DNA of 33,214 nt from Candidatus Bacteroides pullicola (lineage in GTDB: Bacteria > Bacteroidota > Bacteroidia > Bacteroidales > Bacteroidaceae). How positions within the stretch are numbered: the first letter of the stretch is position 1; each line of letters starts with the position of its first letter. The stretch lies in NCBI GenBank assembly GCA_019115825.1, contig DXCV01000013.1:1-33214 (forward strand), in the 5' to 3' direction. Below are positions 32,595 to 33,214 of this stretch, piece by piece. The position numbers were made by a program, and so were the translations under genes. The notes under the pieces were generated by a model. It did no database searches, was not told where the DNA came from, and saw only the letters and a list, made by a program, of their open reading frames with translations.

Positions 32595-33214
32595 ATGAGA
32601 GTCATTGTAGACAACAAAATCCCCTTCATCCACGAAGCCATCGAGCACATCGCCGACGAAGTGGTCTATGCACCCGGCAACGCATTCACGCCGGAACTTG
32701 TAAAGGATGCCGATGCCTTGGTCATCCGCACCCGCACGCACTGCAACCGCGCCCTGCTGGAGGGTAGCCGCGTGCGCTTCATCGCCACCGCCACCATCGG
32801 CTTCGACCATATCGACACCGAATACTGCCGCGAGGCAGGCATCCAATGGGCCAATGCGCCGGGATGCAACGCCCCCTCCGTGGCCCAATACCTGCACTCC
32901 GTCCTGCTGCTGTTGCAGATGAAGCGCGACAAGTCCCTGGCAGGCCAGACGATGGGCATCGTGGGCGTGGGCCATGTGGGCAGCCTGGTGGCCGAAGTGG
33001 CCGGCGACCTGGGGATGAAAGTCCTGCTGAACGACCCGCCCCGCGAGGAACAGGAGGGACCGGGACGCTTCCATCCGTTGCGCCACCTGGCCGAAGAATC
33101 CGACTTCATCAGTTTCCACGTCCCTCTCAGCCGCGAGGGCGGGCACCGGACATTCCACCTGGCGGACGAGGCGTTCTTCCGCTCGCTACGCCGCAAGCCC
33201 GTCTTCATCAACAC
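32595..33214 (+). CDS. pdxB: 4-phosphoerythronate dehydrogenase PdxB (partial, 3' end off window)
   Basis: The frame is open from the ATG at 32595 to the right edge, showing 206 of the roughly 380 residues expected. It matches PdxB: 'MRVIVDNKIPFIHEAIEHI', 'ALVIRTRTHCNRALLEG', 'VRFIATATIGFDHIDTEYCREAGI', the family-typical 'ANAPGCNAPSVAQYLHSVLL', the NAD loop 'GIVGVGHVG' (121-129) and 'NDPPREEQEG'. The enzyme oxidises 4-phospho-D-erythronate in the DXP-dependent vitamin B6 pathway. The PdxB-specific C-terminal dimerisation domain lies beyond the window. It is GC-rich like the rest of the chromosome, so the AT-rich island ends just before it. A -7 match is at 32539-32546. Confidence 0.92.
   Translation, partial: MRVIVDNKIPFIHEAIEHIADEVVYAPGNAFTPELVKDADALVIRTRTHCNRALLEGSRVRFIATATIGFDHIDTEYCREAGIQWANAPGCNAPSVAQYLHSVLLLLQMKRDKSLAGQTMGIVGVGHVGSLVAEVAGDLGMKVLLNDPPREEQEGPGRFHPLRHLAEESDFISFHVPLSREGGHRTFHLADEAFFRSLRRKPVFIN

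Overview
The window comes from a member of the Bacteroidales, probably a gut-type organism with a fairly GC-rich chromosome. The evidence is a SusC/SusD glycan-uptake locus with a GH66 dextranase and a GH97 glucosidase, BACON-domain and SusE/F-type lipoproteins, TonB receptors with carboxypeptidase-regulatory-like N-termini, an AT-rich leader before most start codons, and repeated matches to the Bacteroidetes -7 promoter element TAnnTTTG. No tRNA, rRNA, CRISPR array or transposase was seen.

Layout. (1) Positions 1-8865, minus strand: a tightly packed type II fatty-acid/polyketide-like cluster of the aryl-polyene/flexirubin kind. Reading 5' to 3' it has a ketosynthase, an acyl carrier protein, two hotdog dehydratases, an MMPL exporter, a retinol-saturase/CrtI-like oxidoreductase, a LolA-like protein, a 4HBT thioesterase and a DUF5686-type outer-membrane protein cut by the left edge. 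Starter-unit and ring-forming genes are not in view and may lie further left. (2) 9043-10179, minus: a two-domain GNAT-like protein with a close paralog at 16407-17540. (3) 10564-14428, plus: a TonB-dependent receptor and a secreted purple-acid-phosphatase-like enzyme, preceded by a phased array of TGTAAC/TGTCAC units that looks like a Pho box. This suggests phosphate-controlled scavenging of an organophosphate. (4) 14540-16219, minus: a BACON plus M64 metallopeptidase lipoprotein. (5) 17600-29545, minus: a dextran-type polysaccharide utilization locus with a SusR-like membrane regulator, SusC, SusD, a SusE/F-like glycan-binding lipoprotein, GH66 and GH97. GH97 appears to have its own promoter. 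(6) 29966-32473, plus: an AT-rich, probably acquired restriction-modification operon with an alpha-class Dam-type methylase, a single-domain MutH-like nuclease and a beta-class DpnA-like methylase. (7) 32595 to the right edge, plus: the 5' part of pdxB for vitamin B6 synthesis.

The most interesting points are the full-length MutH-like enzyme used as the nuclease of a GATC-type restriction cassette; a 12-bp perfect inverted repeat over that operon's promoter; a 22-bp tandem repeat family found in two separate divergent intergenic regions, one of them directly beside the restriction operon; and the Pho-box-like array before the receptor/phosphatase pair. All functions are inferred by reading the translated sequence. 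No database search was possible.
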